Source of the DNA: Rhodopseudomonas sp. BR0M22
GTDB lineage: Bacteria > Pseudomonadota > Alphaproteobacteria > Rhizobiales > Xanthobacteraceae
Assembly (NCBI RefSeq): GCF_010907035.1
Contig: NZ_QUMK01000051.1
Coordinates: 1 to 41,554, forward strand
Direction: 5' to 3'
DNA length: 41,554 bases
How positions within the stretch are numbered: the stretch's first letter is position 1; every line of letters starts with the position of its first letter. Of this stretch, positions 23,172 to 31,236 are shown one piece after another. The notes beneath the pieces were generated by a model. That model was not told where the DNA came from and did not search any database. It worked only from the letters and a program-made list of their open reading frames with translations. Position numbers and translations under genes: made by a program.

Positions 23172-26161
23172 GCGGCGCGGCGCATGAGGTAGCAGCAGCG
23201 CGGCTGGCGGCTGGCGGCCTGATCGATCGCTCGCAGCCGATGTCGTTCGCGTTCGACGGAACGACCTACCAGGGCTTTGCGGGCGACACGCTGGCCTCGG
23301 CGCTGCTCGCGAACCGCGTCACGCTGGTCGGCCGGTCGTTCAAATATCACCGGCCGCGCGGGATCTTCACCGCCGGGGCCGAAGAACCGAACGCATTGGT
23401 CGAATTGCGCGAGGACGCGCGGCGGGAGCCCAACACCAGAGCGACGACGGTCGAATTGTTCGACGGGTTGAAGGCGCACAGCCAGAACCGCTGGCCGTCG
23501 CTGGCATTCGATGTGACTTCGGTGAATTCGCTGCTGTCGCCGCTGCTCGCCGCCGGGTTCTACTACAAGACCTTCATGTGGCCGGCCTCGTTCTGGGAGA
23601 AAATCTACGAGCCGGCGATCCGTCGTGCCGCCGGCCTCGGCCGCGCCAGCGGCCAGGCTGATCCGGACGGCTACGACAAATGCCACGCCTTCTGCGACCT
23701 GCTGGTGATCGGCGGTGGCGCGGCAGGACTGATGGCGGCACTGGCCGCCGGGCGCGCGGGCGTGCGCGTCATTCTCTGCGACGACGACTTTGCGATCGGC
23801 GGACGCTTGAACGGCGACGTCCGCGACATCGCGGGCCGCAGCGGCGCACAGTGGGCCGCGAACGTGGCCGCCGAATTGCGAGCATTGCCGACCGTGCGAA
23901 TGCTGCGCCGGACCACGGTGTTCGGCGTCTATGACGGCGGCACCTATGGCGCCCTGGAACGCGTCGGCGACCATCTTGCTGTGCCGGCGCCGCATCAGCC
24001 GCGGCAGCGTTACTGGAAAATCGTCGCCCGCCGCAGCGTGCTGGCCGGCGGAGCGCTCGAGCGACCGATCGTGTTCGGCGGCAACGACCGCCCCGGCGTG
24101 ATGGTCGCGTCCGCAGTGCGGACCTATCTCAACCGGTTCGCGGTCGCGCCCGGCCGCCGCTGCGCAGTATTCACCTGCAACGACGACGCATGGACAACGG
24201 CGTTCGACCTGGTGCGTGCCGGCGTCGACGTCGCCGCGATCGTCGACAGTCGGAAGGAAATTTCGCCGCAGCTGATCGCCAGGGCGCAGGAGGCGCAGAT
24301 TCCGGTGATGCCGGGAGCCGAAGTGATCGACACCAGCGGCCGGCTCCGTCTCGACGGCATCACGGTTCGGGACGTTGCGGGACGGATCAGCCGGCACGCG
24401 ATCGACCTGCTTGCAGTCTCCGGCGGATGGAGCGCCAATCTCGGGCTGACGACGCATCTCGGCAGCCGCCCGGAATGGTCCGATGCACTGGCGAGCTTCG
24501 TGCCCGGCACGTTGCCGCCTGGGATGGCGGCGGTCGGTGCCGCCGCCGGACGCTTCGGTCTGAGCGACGCGCTCCGCGACGGCGCGGCGGCGGGTGCCGC
24601 TGCGGCCGAGGCGGCAGGCTTCACGCCGTCGTCTGTCGATGTTCCTGTGACCGATGCCGAGCCCACCGGCATCACACCGATCTGGCATGTCGCCTCGTCG
24701 CGATCCAAGGCGTTCGTCGATCTGCAGAACGACGTTACCAGCGACGACGTCGCATTGGCGGCGCGGGAAGGCTTCAAGTCAGTCGAGCTGCTGAAGCGCT
24801 ACACGACGCTCGGCATGGCCACCGACCAAGGCAAGACCTCCAACGTCAATGGTCAGGCGATCATGGCCCGACTGACGGGCCGCTCGATGGCGCAGGTCGG
24901 AACCACGATGTTCCGGCCGCCTCATGTGCCGGTCGCGATCGCCGCCTTCGCAGGCCATCACCGCGGCCAGCGGTTTCGACCGACGCGCCGCACCGCCGGC
25001 CACCATTGGGCCGAGCAGCAGGGCGCGAGCTTCGTCGAGGCCGGACAGTGGCTGCGCGCTCAATGGTTCGCGCGAGCCGGCGAAACCGACTGGCTGCAGA
25101 TTGTTGGGCGGGAGGTTCGGGCTGCGCGCGATAATGTTGGTGTCTGCGATGTCTCGACGCTCGGCAAGATCGACGTCCAGGGCAGCGACGCCGGTATTTT
25201 TCTCGACCGGATCTACGCCAACACGTTCTCAACCCTGCCGGTCGGCAAGGTGCGCTACGGCTTGATGCTGCGCGAGGACGGCATCGCTTTCGACGACGGT
25301 ACCTGTGCACGGTTCGCCGACGATCATTTCATGATGTCGACGACCACCGCCAACGCCGGTGCGGTGATGCAGCATCTCGAGCACGCCCGCCAGGTGCTGT
25401 GGCCGCAGCTCGACGTCCAGCTCGTCTCGGTCACCGAACAATGGGCGCAATACGCCGTCGCCGGCCCGCGCTCGCGCGACCTTCTCGAGCGGCTGCTCGG
25501 CGGCTCGATCGACCTGTCCGACGCCGCGCTGCCGTATCTCGGTTGCGCCGAATTCGTCTGGTGCGGAGTTACCGCGCGGATCTACAGGGTGTCGTTCTCC
25601 GGCGAACTCGCCTACGAATTTGCCGTCCCGGCGCAGTTCGGCGATGCCGCAATCCGGGCTCTGATGCAGGCCGGCGCCGCCTTCGGCGCGGTGCCCTACG
25701 GCACGGAGGCCCTCGGCGTGATGCGGATCGAGAAAGGGCACGTCGCCGGCAACGAACTCAACGGTACCACCACCGCCGCCGATCTCGGGCTGGGACGGAT
25801 GATGTCGCGGAAGAAGGACTTCATCGGCCGCGTGCTGGCGGAGCGACCCGGGCTGATCGCCGCCGACCGCCCCGCCCTGGTCGGCATTGTTCCAGTCGAT
25901 CGCTCGCAGCGGCTGCGCGCAGGCGCGCATTTCCTCGGGATCGGCGCGGCACCGACGATGGCGAACGACGAGGGCTACGTCACGTCGGTGGCGTTCTCGC
26001 CGATGTGCGGCCACTGGATCGGACTGGGCTTTTTGAGACACGGCCCACAGCGGATCGGCCAGCGCGTGCGCGCCTACGACCCGCTGCGCCGCGGCGACAC
26101 CGAGGTCGAGATCGTCGCTCCTGTCTTCTTCGATCCGGAAGGAGAACGGCTTCATGGATGA
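23168..26161 (+). CDS. mgdC: N-methylglutamate dehydrogenase subunit C (SoxA/sarcosine oxidase alpha-like)
   Basis: 997 residues. Domains in order: an N-terminal 2Fe-2S-ferredoxin-like fold without cluster cysteines (about 15-110, FAFDGTTYQGFAGDTLASAL, GRSFKYHRPRGIFTAG); an NAD/FAD two-dinucleotide domain (about 175-470, LLVIGGGAAGLMAALAAGRA); a short linker; and a C-terminal GCV_T/aminomethyltransferase domain that binds tetrahydrofolate (about 600-990, IYRVSFSGELAYEFAVPAQF, YGTEALGVMRIEKGHVAGNE). The folate domain captures the released formaldehyde as 5,10-methylene-THF. The length equals sarcosine oxidase alpha. It overlaps mgdB by 4 bp and mgdD by 8 bp. Distinguishing it from true sarcosine oxidase rests on the mgs-gmaS neighbours. 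Confidence 0.88.
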   Translation: MSGAAHEVAAARLAAGGLIDRSQPMSFAFDGTTYQGFAGDTLASALLANRVTLVGRSFKYHRPRGIFTAGAEEPNALVELREDARREPNTRATTVELFDGLKAHSQNRWPSLAFDVTSVNSLLSPLLAAGFYYKTFMWPASFWEKIYEPAIRRAAGLGRASGQADPDGYDKCHAFCDLLVIGGGAAGLMAALAAGRAGVRVILCDDDFAIGGRLNGDVRDIAGRSGAQWAANVAAELRALPTVRMLRRTTVFGVYDGGTYGALERVGDHLAVPAPHQPRQRYWKIVARRSVLAGGALERPIVFGGNDRPGVMVASAVRTYLNRFAVAPGRRCAVFTCNDDAWTTAFDLVRAGVDVAAIVDSRKEISPQLIARAQEAQIPVMPGAEVIDTSGRLRLDGITVRDVAGRISRHAIDLLAVSGGWSANLGLTTHLGSRPEWSDALASFVPGTLPPGMAAVGAAAGRFGLSDALRDGAAAGAAAAEAAGFTPSSVDVPVTDAEPTGITPIWHVASSRSKAFVDLQNDVTSDDVALAAREGFKSVELLKRYTTLGMATDQGKTSNVNGQAIMARLTGRSMAQVGTTMFRPPHVPVAIAAFAGHHRGQRFRPTRRTAGHHWAEQQGASFVEAGQWLRAQWFARAGETDWLQIVGREVRAARDNVGVCDVSTLGKIDVQGSDAGIFLDRIYANTFSTLPVGKVRYGLMLREDGIAFDDGTCARFADDHFMMSTTTANAGAVMQHLEHARQVLWPQLDVQLVSVTEQWAQYAVAGPRSRDLLERLLGGSIDLSDAALPYLGCAEFVWCGVTARIYRVSFSGELAYEFAVPAQFGDAAIRALMQAGAAFGAVPYGTEALGVMRIEKGHVAGNELNGTTTAADLGLGRMMSRKKDFIGRVLAERPGLIAADRPALVGIVPVDRSQRLRAGAHFLGIGAAPTMANDEGYVTSVAFSPMCGHWIGLGFLRHGPQRIGQRVRAYDPLRRGDTEVEIVAPVFFDPEGERLHG

Positions 26162-26786
26162 GCTCGCCGCGCAGCCGGCTTCGGCATCGTTCGTGCCGCC
26201 CCGATCGGCCTCGGGCGACGGCGTCGTCATAACCGAACGCCAGAATCTCACGCTGGCGACCTTGCAGACTCGCCGCGGTCAGCACGCCGCGCTGCGTGCC
26301 CGCGTCGCCGCCCGATTCCACGTCGATCTGCCGCAGCGGCCGGCGGTCGGCCGCACCCAATCGGTGTCCTTCGTCGGCGTCGGACCCGAAACCTGGCTGG
26401 TGATCGCCCCGGACGGAGGGCCGTCATTCGTCCGCTCGCTCAAGGCCGACGTCGCCGGGCTAGCGTCGGTATCGGATCAGAGCGGCGGTCACGCGATCTT
26501 TCGAGTCGGCGGACGCGCGGTCGGGGCGACCCTCGCCAAGCTCGTTCCAATCGATCTCGATCCTGCCGCGTTCAAGGTCGGCGACGCCGCCACCACGGTC
26601 GCCGCCCATGTCGGAGTCACGCTGTGGCGCTGTCCCGACGGGCTCGACGGCGAGCAGGTCTTCGAACTCAGCGTGTTCCGTAGCCTCGCCGGTAGCTTCC
26701 TCGAATGCTTCTGGGACAGCGCTGCGGAATTCGGCTGCCGCTGGGATGCGCAGCCCCCGCGAGCCTCCACCTCTCCCTCCCGCTGA
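26154..26786 (+). CDS. mgdD: N-methylglutamate dehydrogenase subunit D (SoxG/sarcosine oxidase gamma-like)
   Basis: 210 residues; a second ATG four bases later in another frame is ignored. The protein has the SoxG pattern: [96 protein letters not shown] and [17 protein letters not shown]. It completes the four-subunit enzyme and contributes to the folate-binding region. It overlaps mgdC by 8 bp, indicating coupled translation, and is followed 14 bp later by purU. Confidence 0.87.
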   Translation: MDELAAQPASASFVPPRSASGDGVVITERQNLTLATLQTRRGQHAALRARVAARFHVDLPQRPAVGRTQSVSFVGVGPETWLVIAPDGGPSFVRSLKADVAGLASVSDQSGGHAIFRVGGRAVGATLAKLVPIDLDPAAFKVGDAATTVAAHVGVTLWRCPDGLDGEQVFELSVFRSLAGSFLECFWDSAAEFGCRWDAQPPRASTSPSR

Positions 26787-26800
26787 GCCCGATTCTCCTC

Positions 26801-27658
26801 ATGTCCAACGACAGCTACATCCTCACCTCGTCCTGCCCGAACCGGCCCGGCATCGTCGCGGCCGTGGCGCGCCTCCTGTTCGAAAACGGCGGCAACATCC
26901 AGGAAGCGCATCAATACGACGACATCGAAAGCAATCAGTTTTTCGCCCGCATCCGCTTCAACTTCATGGACGGCGCGATCGAGCCGTTCGAACAGGCGTT
27001 CGCGCCGCTGGCGAACGAGCTACAGATGCGCTGGACGCTGCGCGCACGTTCGCAAAAGATGCGCGTCCTGATCATGACCTCGCGCTCCGATCATTGTCTG
27101 GCGGATCTGTTGTATCGCTGGCGGATCGGCGAGCTGGCGATCGATCTCGCCGGCATCGTCTCCAACCACCCGCGCGAGACCTATCTGCACCACGACCTGA
27201 CCGGCATCGCGTTCGACTATCTACCGGTGACGGCGCAGACCAAGGCGCAGCAGGAGGCCGAGGTCTGGAAGATCATCCAGGAGCGCAACGTCGATCTGGT
27301 GATCCTGGCGCGCTACATGCAGATCCTCTCGAACGACCTCTCCACCAAGCTGGCCGGACGCTGCATCAACATCCATCATTCGTTCCTGCCGGGCTTCAAG
27401 GGCGCGCGCCCGTATCACCAGGCACACAGCCGCGGCGTCAAACTGATCGGCGCGACCGCGCACTATGTCACCGCGGATCTCGACGAAGGACCGATCATCG
27501 AACAGGACGTCGAGCGCATTTCCCACCAGGACCGGCCCGACGATCTGGTCCGCAAGGGCCGCGACATCGAGCGCCGCGTGCTGGGACGCGCCGTATTCTG
27601 GCACACCGAAGGCCGCGTCATTCCCAACGGCGTCAAGACCGTTGTGTTCAGGGACTGA
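26801..27658 (+). CDS. purU: Formyltetrahydrofolate deformylase PurU
   Basis: 285 residues from [19 protein letters not shown]. An N-terminal ACT domain (about 1-80) precedes a formyltransferase-fold domain (about 90-280). Motifs are [32 protein letters not shown] (catalytic Asn/His region) and [19 protein letters not shown] with the catalytic Asp. It hydrolyses 10-formyl-THF to formate and THF. In this operon it would drain C1 units coming from N-methylglutamate oxidation, regenerating THF for MgdC and giving formate for oxidation. An upstream in-frame start at 26705 would overlap mgdD and has no ribosome site. Confidence 0.9.
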   Translation: MSNDSYILTSSCPNRPGIVAAVARLLFENGGNIQEAHQYDDIESNQFFARIRFNFMDGAIEPFEQAFAPLANELQMRWTLRARSQKMRVLIMTSRSDHCLADLLYRWRIGELAIDLAGIVSNHPRETYLHHDLTGIAFDYLPVTAQTKAQQEAEVWKIIQERNVDLVILARYMQILSNDLSTKLAGRCINIHHSFLPGFKGARPYHQAHSRGVKLIGATAHYVTADLDEGPIIEQDVERISHQDRPDDLVRKGRDIERRVLGRAVFWHTEGRVIPNGVKTVVFRD

Positions 27659-27715
27659 ACCAGCCCGCGACGATCATTGAAGGCGAGATGATCTCGGAGC
27701 GGTGCAGCGCATGGT

Positions 27716-27742
27716 TCGAGACGGCGCTTCGCGCCCTCTCGA
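27716..27742. repeat. Palindromic element in the purU-luxR gap
   Basis: TCGAGA and TCTCGA (27716-27721, 27737-27742) flank a C/C mismatch and the stem GGCGC-TTC-GCGCC. A flanking ATGGT/ATGAGG pair extends it imperfectly. It resembles a palindromic intergenic repeat common in Bradyrhizobium and Rhodopseudomonas, from memory. It lies 57 bp after the purU stop and could act as the operon's terminator. The rest of the 436-bp gap (27659-28094) holds no supported gene. Confidence 0.5.
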
Positions 27743-28094
27743 TGAGGTTGTACCTGTTTGAGACTCCGAGGCACGGCCGCGCGTCCATCAAAAATAGATT
27801 CGCTCTGAGCGTCGCGACGTAGCGGACAAATAGCGTAAATACCGACTCCGGCCGAGCCGCGCGCCCCGTGGTCCGCAAACGGTCGAGGAGACACCAGTGG
27901 TATTCTCATCCGACCGGCGAACTGGTATTTAGATAACTACGTCGGTCAAACAAACTCACATTTGTGCACCGCGCTCATTGGCCTGGAACGCTTCTGCACG
28001 CGCTGTGACGCCGTCGCTTCCCACCTCGTGAGCACCATGGTACGCTGCAACTCATCAAACCATTCCTCGAGCAGCTGTCCAGTGCAGGAATACC

Positions 28095-28820
28095 ATGATC
28101 AGCGGCGATTATGGGCGCGACGCCTTGGACTTCATTGAAGGCCTCTCTGGCCTCACGACACTCACAGAAGCATTCCAGGCGATTGAATCCGGATTCGGCG
28201 CCTTCGGCTTCGAGACCATTATCATCACAGCTCTCCCCAACCACCATCAGCGGTTCTCGCAGATGGTGATGGCGAAGCGCTGGCCGGACGAGTGGTTCAG
28301 ACTCTACACGCAAAGGAATTATGACCGCTTCGACCCAGTCGTCAGACATCTGCGACAGACGATCAATCCCTTCGAATGGTCGGAAGCGCCGTATCATCGC
28401 GAAGACGATCGGCGGGCTGCGGAGGTCATGGACCGCGCGGCCGACTTCAGGATGGTCCGCGGCTTCATCGTCCCGATCCACGGCCTTGCCGGCTACGAAG
28501 CCGCCATCTCATTCGGCGGATCGAATATCGAGCTCAACTCCCGCACAAAGCCTTTGCTGCATCTGATGGCGATGTACGCCTTTGATCGCATTCGGACTCT
28601 GGCCGCGCCGGCGCCGCCAGGGCCAAGACTGACGCATCGGGAACGTGAAGCGCTGATCTGGACCGCGCGAGGGAAGTCTGCGTGGGAGATCGGCGAAATC
28701 CTGAGCATTGCGCAACGCACCGCCGAAGAGCACATCTCCACGGCCGGACGAAAGCTGGGCGCCGCGAACAAAACCCACGCCGTCGCCATCGCCATTCGTC
28801 AGAATTTGATCGTTCCCTAG
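28095..28820 (+). CDS. LuxR-family acyl-homoserine lactone receptor (BjaR-like)
   Basis: 241 residues. The autoinducer-binding domain (about 20-165) has the family ligand-pocket residues: WPDEWFRLYTQRNYDRFDPV (Trp, Tyr, Asp, Pro), NPFEW, and GFIVPIHGLAGYEAAISFGG. The C-terminal GerE-type HTH (about 175-235) reads LTHREREALIWTARGKSAWE, then IGEILSIAQRTAEEHISTAG. Conserved Asp and Trp positions of AHL receptors are present, so it is not a solo with a divergent pocket. It sits 84 bp upstream of luxI on the same strand, where TGGGA-TTTT-TCCCA forms a weak hairpin at 28833-28846. No clear 20-bp lux box was found. Confidence 0.88.
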   Translation: MISGDYGRDALDFIEGLSGLTTLTEAFQAIESGFGAFGFETIIITALPNHHQRFSQMVMAKRWPDEWFRLYTQRNYDRFDPVVRHLRQTINPFEWSEAPYHREDDRRAAEVMDRAADFRMVRGFIVPIHGLAGYEAAISFGGSNIELNSRTKPLLHLMAMYAFDRIRTLAAPAPPGPRLTHREREALIWTARGKSAWEIGEILSIAQRTAEEHISTAGRKLGAANKTHAVAIAIRQNLIVP

Positions 28821-28904
28821 CGCGAACGACACTGGGATTTTTCCCAATATCGATACTGCGATTGTTGTTCGACATTCCACTTCGCTCATCCAGGGGAGGT
28901 GGAA

Positions 28905-29567
28905 ATGATTCATGTAATTTCGGCGAGCAACCGCCATCTATACCAGGACGCTATCGAGCAACACTTCCAGATCCGACACGAGATCTTCGTCGAAGAGCGC
29001 GGGTGGAAAACACTCGCGCGACCGGACGGCCGCGAAATCGATCAATATGACGACGACGATACGATCTATTTGCTGGCCATGGACGAAGGGAGAGTCATCG
29101 GAGGGCACCGCCTCTACCCCACCACGAAGCCCACCATGATCGGCGAAGTATTCCCTCACCTCGCGACCGTCGGCGGCTGCCCATCGGCGCCGGATATTTG
29201 GGAGTGGTCGCGGTATTTCATTGTTCCCGAGCGGCGGGACAGCGATTTGAACCTTCGCCTGATGGCTGCCGTTCAGGAGTTCGGCCTGGATGAAGGGATC
29301 TCGCAAGTCAGCGCGGTTATCGAGATGTGGTGGCTGCCACGCTTTCAGCAGGCGGGTTTCGCCTTGAAACCTCTCGGCGTCCCGGCACTGGTGGAGAACG
29401 CCTGGACGATCGCGACACTGATCGACATCAGCGAAAGCGCCCTGTCGACCGTTCAAACAATGATCGGCGAAGCCGGCGTGTTGAAGCGTCGTGGCCCGCA
29501 GCGCCGGCATGTGGCGCATTCCGAGCAGCTGCGGTCAAATCCTGCCGAGCACTTACTTCTGGCATGA
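28905..29567 (+). CDS. LuxI-family acyl-homoserine lactone synthase (BjaI-like)
   Basis: 220 residues from the ATG with an excellent AGGGGAGG ribosome site; a GTG two codons earlier is possible. With this start the conserved LuxI residues fall at canonical positions: Arg24, Phe28 and Trp34 (RHEIFVEERGW), Asp46 and Asp49 (IDQYD), Arg69, and Glu100 and Arg103 (WEWSR). The sequence is closest, from memory, to Bradyrhizobium BjaI, which makes isovaleryl-HSL from isovaleryl-CoA. It differs from R. palustris RpaI (p-coumaroyl-HSL). The acyl donor is therefore inferred, not shown. Confidence 0.9.
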   Translation: MIHVISASNRHLYQDAIEQHFQIRHEIFVEERGWKTLARPDGREIDQYDDDDTIYLLAMDEGRVIGGHRLYPTTKPTMIGEVFPHLATVGGCPSAPDIWEWSRYFIVPERRDSDLNLRLMAAVQEFGLDEGISQVSAVIEMWWLPRFQQAGFALKPLGVPALVENAWTIATLIDISESALSTVQTMIGEAGVLKRRGPQRRHVAHSEQLRSNPAEHLLLA

Positions 29568-29750
29568 CAGGATGCTTAGCGCGAACTCGATCACCCGGCG
29601 GCGTTCGAGCGGCGATGAAATTTTGCAGAACGCCCGAACCAATTCGAGGCTCTCTCGCGGTGAGGCAAAATACCCTGCTGCCGGCGCGGCAAGCTCGATT
29701 CCAAGACTATTGGCGGGCTGCTCGTATTTCAAATCGTCATGAGCCACCAC
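29553..29750 (-). pseudogene. C-terminal fragment of an XRE-type regulator, antisense to the end of luxI
   Basis: 65 residues from GTG. The second half (FASPRESLELVRAFCKISSP, then LERRRVIEFALSIL) is the recurring C-terminal motif of short Bradyrhizobiaceae XRE/HTH regulators ('LELxRAFxKI.d...RRrvi.l...L'). The preceding HTH domain is absent, so it is probably a truncated remnant, although a GGGGA sequence upstream would allow translation. Its last 15 bp overlap the luxI 3' end. Confidence is moderate because the motif is recognised from memory only. Confidence 0.4.
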
Positions 29751-29767
29751 AGTCCCCGAGATTAAAA

Positions 29768-29950
29768 ATGGCTACCGTTGATCAATTGAATCAGCTTCGA
29801 AGGTCCGTCGATGGCGCTCGGGAGCAGGCTATTGCTCTTGATCTGACGACGACGGTCCGCATCCTTGGGATGGCGTGCCTCGAGATTGCAGAAATGATCG
29901 ATAGCAAGATCGGAAACGAACATGACCGTTTTGTAAAGTCAGAAGATTGA
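29768..29950 (+). CDS. Small protein of unknown function downstream of luxI
   Basis: 60 residues: MATVDQLNQLRRSVDGAREQ, then AIALDLTTTVRILGMACLEI and a charged tail. It is predicted to be two amphipathic helices with no signal peptide. Composition looks like a real small soluble protein rather than a shadow frame. The ribosome site is weak. Position after the quorum-sensing pair suggests co-regulation, but this is inference. Confidence 0.5.
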   Translation: MATVDQLNQLRRSVDGAREQAIALDLTTTVRILGMACLEIAEMIDSKIGNEHDRFVKSED

Positions 29951-29954
29951 TTAC

Positions 29955-30050
29955 ATGGAACGCCGCTCGTTCTTGGACCGTCGATGGTATCTGATTGAAA
30001 GATCACTCGGGCGATTGTTCACGCGCCGACTTATTCATCTGCGTAGCTGA
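29955..30050 (+). CDS. Possible 31-residue basic peptide
   Basis: The ATG begins 5 bp after the stop of the preceding 60-residue gene. The peptide MERRSFLDRRWYLIERSLGR continues LFTRRLIHLRS and carries nine Arg residues in 31. No separate ribosome site is seen, so it would depend on translational coupling. It may be chance. Confidence 0.25.
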   Translation: MERRSFLDRRWYLIERSLGRLFTRRLIHLRS

Positions 30051-30184
30051 CTACCATCGTCCGCGCCGCAACGCCGCATACCACTGCACCGCACCAATTG
30101 ATCTGGCACAATGCGGCCGCACTGCACGCTCGTTTAGCGACGATGATAGATGGCATCTGTCCATCGTCGGGAAGGGAGCGGTCC

Positions 30185-30502
30185 ATGCCTCATACCATCG
30201 ATCAGAAGATCAACGCGTTGCTCGAGCAGCAGAGCTCGCTGCGGCACTGGCTGGAACAGATCCGAGCGCTGACCAAGGACGCCCGCGGCGCCACGGTGAT
30301 CGCCGGCCTGACGCAGAAGGAAACCGAGGACTTTCTGCTGCTCAGCCCGCTGGTCCACGCCCGCGACAACGGCATGACGTCCGACCACGCCGCCGCGGCG
30401 CGGGCACGCCATGCCGAGCTGAAGGCCAAGCTGGAAAGCGCACTGCAGGACAACGCGATCGAAGGACTGAGCGGCTGGGGCGAAGCGGCGGCGGCACGCT
30501 GA
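30185..30502 (+). CDS. Small cytoplasmic hypothetical protein
   Basis: 105 residues from an ATG with GGGAG eight bases upstream. The sequence is helical and charged (MPHTIDQKINALLEQQSSLR, HWLEQIRALTKDARGATVIA, ARARHAELKAKLESALQDNA). No signal peptide or known catalytic motif is seen. It is not recognised. High-GC codon use is typical of core genes. A strong bidirectional hairpin follows at 30587. Confidence 0.65.
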   Translation: MPHTIDQKINALLEQQSSLRHWLEQIRALTKDARGATVIAGLTQKETEDFLLLSPLVHARDNGMTSDHAAAARARHAELKAKLESALQDNAIEGLSGWGEAAAAR

Positions 30503-30586
30503 GCGCTGGGCGGCGGAGTACTCGCTGCGGCGCAGACCAGCCGTCGTTATCTCCTCCGCCGCCGGTCAGTCAGTTCGGCAGAAAAC

Positions 30587-30611
30587 GCTCATCGCTGGCC
30601 TGGCGATGAGC
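30587..30611 (-). terminator. Rho-independent terminator between convergent genes
   Basis: Perfect 9-bp stem GCTCATCGC/GCGATGAGC with a 7-nt loop. On the minus strand it is followed at once by GTTTTCTG, giving a T-run terminator for the membrane-protein gene ending at 30691. On the plus strand the TTTT comes 8 bp later, so it may also stop transcripts of the gene ending at 30502. Confidence 0.7.
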
Positions 30612-30690
30612 CGGATCGGTTTTGCCGGCGCTCACCCCATCCTAAGCGCCACGGGCGTCAGCTCAGATTGGACGGCTCGCGGCTATGCTT

Positions 30691-31122
30691 TTACGCCGAG
30701 GCCTGCTTGGTCTCGGGAGCGACGGGGGCGCAGTATTTGTATGCCAGCCAGGACGACAGCGTCGCGGGCACCAAGCCGACGAGGCCGTACAGCACGAACT
30801 GCAGCACGCCGGCGTCGCCGCCACGGTTGCCGTACATGAAGGCGGTGGCGAGGAAACCGATGGCGCCGACGATCACCACCCGGCCGACCGGACCGATCCG
30901 GCGGATGTGGCAGACGATCTCGTCGATCGCCGCCATCATCAGCGCTGGCAGCAGGCCGAACAGATAGCTGTATTGCAGCGACCTGAACAACACGACGAAG
31001 AACTTCTGCACCTCGGTCAGGTTGGTGTGTGCCCAATAGCCCGACTGATAGGTCGACGCGAACAACAGCAATAGACCGCCGATGAACGGACCGATCGCCG
31101 CAAAGATCAGATAGCGCTTCAT
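30691..31122 (-). CDS. Four-helix membrane protein of unknown function
   Basis: 143 residues from MKRYLIFAAIGPFIGGLLLL. Hydrophobic segments lie at about 4-25, 45-65 (SLQYSYLFGLLPALMMAAID), 78-97 (GRVVIVGAIGFLATAFMYG) and 103-125 (LQFVLYGLVGLVPATLSSWL). It resembles a conserved but uncharacterised membrane protein of Bradyrhizobiaceae (possibly DUF5413, unverified). The ATG has a GGAG site; in-frame sequence upstream to 31233 is not supported. It is downstream of the ThDP-enzyme gene on the same strand, 114 bp apart. Confidence 0.7.
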   Translation of the reverse strand: MKRYLIFAAIGPFIGGLLLLFASTYQSGYWAHTNLTEVQKFFVVLFRSLQYSYLFGLLPALMMAAIDEIVCHIRRIGPVGRVVIVGAIGFLATAFMYGNRGGDAGVLQFVLYGLVGLVPATLSSWLAYKYCAPVAPETKQASA

Positions 31123-31236
31123 GCCTGCTCCACCCGCGGACATGCCCGACCGCGAGGGGCAGGCTACGCCGCCGGCCACCTGTTCGACAACTGCCCGAAA
31201 CGCGAATGCGGCGGGCGGCATCGCCGCCCGCAACGG

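Noticed and set aside
21651-26786. Reading the four subunits as sarcosine oxidase SoxBDAG
   Set aside because: The subunits are homologous, but mgsABC and gmaS lie alongside and no glyA, dimethylglycine or betaine demethylase gene is present; N-methylglutamate dehydrogenase fits the context better. Not excluded biochemically.
28821-28904. A lux box upstream of luxI
   Set aside because: No convincing 20-bp palindrome was seen in the gap or in the 200 bp upstream of luxR; only a short TGGGA/TCCCA hairpin is present.
28905-29567. Calling the LuxI protein RpaI (p-coumaroyl-HSL synthase)
   Set aside because: The remembered RpaI sequence differs clearly, while BjaI-like stretches match well.
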